This document shows positions 4,704 through 8,267 of a stretch of DNA of 8,267 bases, one piece after another. The translations under genes and the position numbers were made by a program. Position 1 is the stretch's first letter. Each line of letters opens with the position of its first letter. This DNA comes from Chitinophagaceae bacterium (GTDB taxonomy: Bacteria; Bacteroidota; Bacteroidia; Chitinophagales; Chitinophagaceae): NCBI GenBank assembly GCA_019747455.1, contig JAIEQT010000047.1, forward strand, positions 1 through 8,267, read 5' to 3'. The notes beneath the pieces are model-generated. The model was given only the letters and a program-made list of their open reading frames with translations, did no database searches and was not told the origin of the DNA.

Positions 4704-5606
4704 CTTCGGTGCTGCGGGTGTAGATGGTGCTGGTGTAGGAGCTGTTACATCTAACACTTCAATTTCAAAAATAAGTGGTGAATAAGCAGGTATTACCGGA
4801 GCACTTCCATTAGGACCATATCCTAACATAGCTGGTACAAAGATTTTACCTTTACCACCTTTATTAAAAAAACGAATCCCTTCACTCAAGCCGCTAATAA
4901 TACCATTTGTACCTACTACAAAGGTTAAAGGCTGTGTATTCTGTGCTTTGGGCCCCATATTACCATCAAACTCTTTACCATCTAAGAAAGTACCTCTATA
5001 CCGTAAAGAAACTTGCTTACCGGTATCTGCTTTTACAGCAGCATCTCCTGGCGTAACAATTTCAACGAACACGCCATTGGGCGACTCTTGCGTTTTATAT
5101 CCCTTTTTAGCAATAAAATCTTTTAATTCTTTTACCTCTCTTTTCTTTTCAATTTCCATTTCTTTCTGATAATCCGCCATCATCAACTCTTGTGTAGCAA
5201 AAGTTTTTAGAAAGTCAACTTTCCCGTTGATCATTTCTTTGGCCTTAAAATCATTATTATAATCCAACATACCCATTTTCTTTAAGGTATCAATGCTCAT
5301 AGCGAACTCCATTTTATCGCCAGGCGCACATTTATTGATCACTTCTAAGAAACTGTGTTTAGCCATACGAGAAGTATCAACTATCATATACACAGGCACT
5401 TTGCCATAAGAGCTGGTAAGGATGGAATCTTTTTTTGAAGGCAGCTTATACTCAATATTGAGTTTTACAAATTGACCTTGTTTTAAAGTTTCTTTACTAT
5501 CTCCTTTTTTAATTTTATACAGGAAACCAGTAGGTGTTTTTTCATATTGATTACAGCTTGCAAACAATACAGTCGCTGCCACCAGCGGGGCGATAATTCT
5601 CCTCAT
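4698..5606 (-). CDS. FKBP-type peptidyl-prolyl isomerase lipoprotein with an extra degenerate N-terminal domain
   Basis: The ATG at 5606 gives 302 residues beginning MRRIIAPLVAATVLFASC, a lipoprotein signal peptide with the lipid-bearing cysteine at residue 18. The longer open frame to 5789 lies inside the upstream gene and hides this signal, so I rejected it. Residues about 196-287 form a canonical FKBP domain (VSLRYRGTFLDGKEFDG, ISGLSEGIRFFNKGGKGKIFVP, LGYG, PVIPAYSPLIFEIEVLDV). Residues about 27-110 look like a decayed first FKBP copy (GFLYKIKKGD, LKQGQFVKLNIEYKL, then HSFLEVIN and GDKMEF). A charged helix (about 148-168) joins them, and the tail is Pro/Ala/Thr-rich. It probably acts as a periplasmic or outer-membrane-anchored folding catalyst. 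The start is 1 base after the nrnA stop, so it is coupled to that gene. Relation to the gliding protein GldI, also an FKBP lipoprotein, is possible. Confidence 0.9.
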   Translation of the reverse strand: MRRIIAPLVAATVLFASCNQYEKTPTGFLYKIKKGDSKETLKQGQFVKLNIEYKLPSKKDSILTSSYGKVPVYMIVDTSRMAKHSFLEVINKCAPGDKMEFAMSIDTLKKMGMLDYNNDFKAKEMINGKVDFLKTFATQELMMADYQKEMEIEKKREVKELKDFIAKKGYKTQESPNGVFVEIVTPGDAAVKADTGKQVSLRYRGTFLDGKEFDGNMGPKAQNTQPLTFVVGTNGIISGLSEGIRFFNKGGKGKIFVPAMLGYGPNGSAPVIPAYSPLIFEIEVLDVTAPTPAPSTPAAPKK

Positions 5607-5607
5607 T

Positions 5608-6615
5608 TTATTGTAGTTGTGTTTTATATGTTTTAATGATTTTTTTAAAATCCTGATAGGTTTCGTCGATGGATTTACTGCTTCGTCCGCCAGAAGCATT
5701 GGCATGGCCGCCCCCTTCAAAATGATTTCTTGCAAATGTATTAACATCGAAGTTACCCTTGCTTCTAAAACTCCATTTTCTTTCCTCATCTCTGTCGATT
5801 ACCAAAGCACCAAGTTTTATGCCTTTAATGGTTAATAAATAATTAACTAATCCCTCTGTATCACCAGTTTTGATATCATATTGTTTCAAATCCTGCTTGG
5901 TAATATACATCATGGCGGTATTATATTCATAAGAAACTTCCATCCTATTCAACAATGCAAAGCCAATGAAGCGTAGCCTGCTCTCCAAAAAGTTATCATA
6001 AATATGCGCGTGTACTAAAGCATGATCAAAACCTGTTTCCTTTAGTCTGGCAACCATCCTATGAACAGAAGCAGTGGTAGAGGCAAATCGGAAAGAACCC
6101 GTATCGGTCATCACCCCGGTATATAAGCATTGGGCGACATCTTGATTTATAAGAGCCTCATTACCCGATTCTACAATAAAATCATAGATCATTTCGCAGG
6201 TTGAACTTTTGGCTGTATTACTGATACCAAATTGAAAAGATGGCGAATCGGGCTGCTCATGATGGTCGATCAGGATCTTAATAGCCGTGGCTTTGGCCAG
6301 ATAGGAAGCAAGATGCTTGGTTCTATGGAAAATATTAAAATCCAAACAGAATATCCAATCTGCCTGTTCTACTATTTTAACCGCCTTTTCTTTACCTGCT
6401 TCGAAATTAAGTACCCTGTTTACACCGGGCATCCAATCTAAAAAATCGGCCCAATTGGTGGGTGATATTACAGTAACATCATGATCTAATTGTTTTAGGA
6501 AGTGGTATAAACCAAGTGCCGAGCCCATAGCATCTCCGTCGGGCTTTTGGTGCATTGTTATTACAACGCGCTTAGATTCGTTAAGGAGGGGATAAAATTG
6601 ATCGATTGCTTGCAT
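5608..6615 (-). CDS. DHH/DHHA1 phosphoesterase, NrnA-like (oligoribonuclease / pAp phosphatase)
   Basis: NrnA-type enzymes degrade 2-5 base oligoribonucleotides and many also dephosphorylate pAp, using two Mn ions. Counted from the ATG at 6615 (335 residues), the metal motifs are intact: DGDAMGS (26-32), the D in FCLDFN (92), DHH (117-119), TDTGSF (170-175), and the DHHA1-domain [10 protein letters not shown] (301-310), which binds substrate. The frame extends to a GTG at 6642, but family members open close to [12 protein letters not shown] perfect -7 box lies between the GTG and the ATG, so the ATG is the better start. It leads an operon with the FKBP lipoprotein (1-base gap) and is divergent from ndk. 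The family is firm; nano-RNase versus cyclic-dinucleotide phosphodiesterase activity cannot be decided from sequence alone, although no sensory or membrane domain is present. Confidence 0.92.
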   Translation of the reverse strand: MQAIDQFYPLLNESKRVVITMHQKPDGDAMGSALGLYHFLKQLDHDVTVISPTNWADFLDWMPGVNRVLNFEAGKEKAVKIVEQADWIFCLDFNIFHRTKHLASYLAKATAIKILIDHHEQPDSPSFQFGISNTAKSSTCEMIYDFIVESGNEALINQDVAQCLYTGVMTDTGSFRFASTTASVHRMVARLKETGFDHALVHAHIYDNFLESRLRFIGFALLNRMEVSYEYNTAMMYITKQDLKQYDIKTGDTEGLVNYLLTIKGIKLGALVIDRDEERKWSFRSKGNFDVNTFARNHFEGGGHANASGGRSSKSIDETYQDFKKIIKTYKTQLQ

Positions 6616-6623
6616 AAAGGCAG

Positions 6624-6631
6624 CAAATTTA
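6624..6631 (-). promoter_or_regulatory. -7 element for the nrnA-like / FKBP operon
   Basis: Read on the minus strand this is TAAATTTG, a perfect TAnnTTTG box ending 8 bases before the ATG at 6615, so the transcript would have a leader of only a few bases or none. I found no convincing TTTG -33 element 19-21 bases upstream. The box lies downstream of the alternative GTG start, which argues against that start. Confidence 0.5.
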
Positions 6632-6643
6632 GGGTTATTCACC

Positions 6644-6651
6644 TACCTTCG
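6644..6651 (+). promoter_or_regulatory. Possible -7 element for ndk (weak)
   Basis: TACCTTCG matches TAnnTTTG except for one position and lies 18 bases before the ndk ATG, followed by an A-rich leader that would suit initiation in this phylum. No clear -33 element is present. It lies 12 bases from the opposite-facing nrnA box, so the two promoters would overlap. Confidence 0.35.
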
Positions 6652-6669
6652 CGCCGAAATTTACTAAGT

Positions 6670-7086
6670 ATGAGCAATAGAACATTCACAATGATTAAGC
6701 CTGATGCAACAGGGAAAGGGTATACAGGTGCTATTCTTGATCAAATTATCAAAGCAGGCTTTTCGGTAAAAGCTATGAAATGGACAAGGCTTACAGCTGA
6801 ACAAGCCGGTTTATTTTATGATATTCACCGCGAACGCCCATTTTTCCAGGAATTAGTTGATTTTATGATCAGCGGGCCTATTGTAGCGGCAATTTTAGAA
6901 AAAGATAACGCTGTGGCTGATTTCAGAACGCTTATCGGCGCTACTAATCCTGCCAATGCAGCTGAGGGCACTATTCGCAAATTATATGCAGCCTCTGTTG
7001 GCGAAAATGCCGTTCATGGTAGTGATAGTGATGAAAATGCTATTATTGAAGCTGATTTCTTTTTCTCAAAACTAGAGAGATTCTAA
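6670..7086 (+). CDS. ndk: Nucleoside diphosphate kinase
   Basis: Ndk moves the gamma phosphate of ATP onto NDPs through a phosphohistidine, keeping NTP and dNTP pools balanced; it is cytosolic. The 138-residue product has the normal family length. It opens with FTMIKPDA (the lysine is residue 10), has RPFF near 56-59 for nucleotide stacking, GTIRKLYA (100-107), and the active site NAVHGSDS with catalytic H116. All key residues are intact. The frame is open upstream to 6547, but the extra 41 residues lie antisense to the nrnA-like gene and precede the invariant N-terminus, so the ATG at 6670 is taken. It is a single gene: divergent from nrnA on the left, and ended on the right by its own intrinsic terminator. 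Confidence 0.97.
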   Translation: MSNRTFTMIKPDATGKGYTGAILDQIIKAGFSVKAMKWTRLTAEQAGLFYDIHRERPFFQELVDFMISGPIVAAILEKDNAVADFRTLIGATNPANAAEGTIRKLYAASVGENAVHGSDSDENAIIEADFFFSKLERF

Positions 7087-7105
7087 TTGGATTTATTTCT
7101 ATAAG

Positions 7106-7135
7106 AATGCCCTTCATTTCGGAGGGCATTTTTTT
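7106..7135 (+). terminator. Intrinsic terminator of ndk
   Basis: The stem AATGCCCT (7106-7113) pairs with AGGGCATT (7123-7130) around a 9-base loop and is followed by a run of seven T (7129-7135). It starts 20 bases after the ndk stop. On the minus strand the hairpin is followed by a poorer T tract, so it is mainly a plus-strand terminator. Confidence 0.9.
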
Positions 7136-7142
7136 ATATACC

Positions 7143-8057
7143 CTAAAATACCGAGCCGGGATTTTTAAGTCTAGACCTTGTAGAACCTACTTTTCTGATC
7201 TTATTGAAACTGCCGCCGCTTCGCCCGGATCCTAGCGATACACCATTTAACCGAAAAGAAACGCCTATGCCTATGGTATAGAAAGTATCTTTTGTATAAC
7301 CGCCTCTTTGTATAACCGTATTCGGGTAAGGCAAGCTGGGATCTAACTCATCTCCTCTAAACGTTAATCCAATGGTGGTAGTAGGATCCAACGATTCGTT
7401 AAGTATTATATTCTTATCGGGATATGTGTTTCCTACATCGTCCAAATAATCAGTGAATAATTTTCGGAAGGCTAACTCAACATATACATTAACATTTTCA
7501 TTGATCGCATATTTAATTCCGGCGCCAAAAGGGATCTGAAAATTAAATAAATTATACTCTTTTCTCTCGGGGTAAGAAGGTAAGCCCTGGCCTTCTGTAT
7601 GATACCCGCGTAAGAACCTTTTAACACCGTTTCTGTCGTAAGTCCAGGGATTCATATGCATTAACCCAAAACCTGCAAACACATAAGGGGAAAGGAAATA
7701 ATCCTCACTATTCATGTTCAAAAAATCATACTGTATCGTAAAATTTGTTTCCCAAAGGGTTGTTTTAAAGTTTAAGTTTCGAGCTACCAAATCGGAACGG
7801 GTATTGAATCTATCATCTGCTTTGAGCGTCATGATTGAAAAATCAAATCGTCCCAGTATCTGATCGGTGATATTATAACTTAGGCCTAGATTGAAAAAAG
7901 GGGAAGATTGATCGATCAGTTTTGCCTTTTCCTTTAAATCCCCAAAATAAGTTGCCAAACCGGTAGAACCATGCACTCGTAGTGGATCTGACTGTCCCAA
8001 ACCATGAATTGATAATTCCAGAAGACAAAACAGTATACAAAAGCGGAATCTATACAT
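7143..8057 (-). CDS. Predicted outer-membrane beta-barrel protein (DUF6089-like)
   Basis: The 304-residue product begins with a signal peptide (MYRFRFCILFCLLELSIHGLG, cleavage likely before QSDP). The mature part is made of alternating aromatic/polar strands typical of small barrels, for example FFNLGLSYNITDQILGRFDFSIMTL, TNFTIQYDFLNM, YVFAGFGLMHMNPW, FQIPFGAGIKYAINENVNVYVELAFRKLFTDYLDD and FYTIGIGVSFRLNG. The opening TGLATYFGDL resembles the Y.GDL signature of Bacteroidota DUF6089 proteins. After the last strand there is an unusual basic Gly/Ser tail of about 35 residues ending in Phe. Its role is unknown: such proteins are often annotated only as hypothetical or outer-membrane assembly-related, and nothing here identifies a substrate. 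It converges with ndk and has no same-strand neighbour in the window. A poor -7-like box (ATCTTTTG, 8082-8075) lies upstream. Confidence 0.75.
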   Translation of the reverse strand: MYRFRFCILFCLLELSIHGLGQSDPLRVHGSTGLATYFGDLKEKAKLIDQSSPFFNLGLSYNITDQILGRFDFSIMTLKADDRFNTRSDLVARNLNFKTTLWETNFTIQYDFLNMNSEDYFLSPYVFAGFGLMHMNPWTYDRNGVKRFLRGYHTEGQGLPSYPERKEYNLFNFQIPFGAGIKYAINENVNVYVELAFRKLFTDYLDDVGNTYPDKNIILNESLDPTTTIGLTFRGDELDPSLPYPNTVIQRGGYTKDTFYTIGIGVSFRLNGVSLGSGRSGGSFNKIRKVGSTRSRLKNPGSVF

Positions 8058-8267
8058 GTAAGGGTTTACTTAATCAAAAGATGAATAATCACGGTTTAAT
8101 GTTGCCTGATATATTTACTTATAACGATAAAACTATATTTATTCTTGTATATAACAAGTTAAAAGAAAAGAAAAAGGGTATCTCCCGGTGTGTGTAAGCT
8201 CCCCATTTTTAGTACAGTTTAAAAGTAGAATATTTTCTTTTCATTCATTGATTTAGTTCTATCGGGT
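8058..8267. other. AT-rich stretch without a convincing gene
   Basis: These 210 bases probably contain the upstream region of the barrel gene. A small palindrome, CTTGT-ATATA-ACAAG, lies at 8144-8158. On the minus strand one frame is open from the right edge to a TAA at 8221-8219, ending in NEKKIFYF. Further down that strand a 3-bp GGG/CCC hairpin is followed by a T-rich tract (about 8176-8160). Together these could be the 3' end and weak terminator of a leftward gene beyond the window, but the visible piece is too short to support a call. Confidence 0.3.

Noticed and set aside
5607..5789. N-terminal extension of the FKBP gene to an ATG at 5789
   Set aside because: It lies inside the nrnA-like coding region, shows no family resemblance, and would bury a clear lipoprotein signal peptide that begins at 5606.
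6616..6642. GTG start of the nrnA-like gene
   Set aside because: A perfect -7 box lies between it and the ATG at 6615, and the family opening fits the ATG.
6547..6669. N-terminal extension of ndk
   Set aside because: The 41 extra residues are antisense to the nrnA-like gene and precede the invariant Ndk start FTMIKPDA; overlap with the nrnA promoter also argues against it.
8144..8158. Palindrome CTTGT-ATATA-ACAAG as an operator
   Set aside because: Five-base arms in AT-rich DNA occur by chance, and it is about 90 bases from the nearest start with no linked promoter.
7982..8197. Plus-strand open frame of 71 codons at the right end
   Set aside because: Its first third is antisense to the barrel signal peptide and the rest is AT-rich with a lysine-rich tail; there is no recognisable domain or start signal.

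Overview
The window looks like a chromosomal housekeeping segment from a member of the Bacteroidota, most likely Chitinophagia/Chitinophagaceae. The evidence is a perfect Bacteroidota-type promoter box (TAnnTTTG) just upstream of folP, start sites with A-rich leaders and no clear Shine-Dalgarno, lineage-typical proteins (DUF1599, DoxX/BT_3928-like, a DUF6089-like barrel, an FKBP lipoprotein beside a DHH phosphoesterase) and moderate-to-low GC (judged by eye). Stops include TGA, so the normal bacterial code fits. No mobile element, CRISPR array, tRNA or rRNA was seen.

Left part (1-2039): the 5' end of pyrB and the complete pyrR run leftward as a pyrimidine operon. Back to back with them, recF and a DciA/DUF721 gene run rightward, a replication/repair pair. 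The two possible pyrR and recF ATGs share one CATG, which makes the pyrR start doubtful.

Middle (2040-4583): a convergent junction filled by a heptamer array, then a leftward two-gene operon (DUF1599 protein, and a DoxX-type membrane protein with a C-terminal thioredoxin-like region) that starts divergently from folP (dihydropteroate synthase).

Right part (4584-8267): a second convergent junction filled by a larger, partly inverted heptamer array. Next is a leftward operon nrnA-like DHH phosphoesterase -> FKBP lipoprotein, divergent from ndk. ndk ends at an ordinary intrinsic terminator and converges on a leftward outer-membrane barrel gene. The last 210 bases hold no convincing gene.

The genes themselves are ordinary core functions: pyrimidine synthesis, folate synthesis, nucleotide balance, oligoribonucleotide turnover, DNA repair/replication and envelope folding. 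The most unusual signal is outside the genes. Two of the three convergent junctions are made almost entirely of 7-bp units with a shared CTATNNN pattern, and three of the four stop codons at those junctions are the TAG (CTA on the other strand) of a terminal unit. This suggests a repeat family specialised for gene 3' ends, possibly acting in transcription termination (inference).
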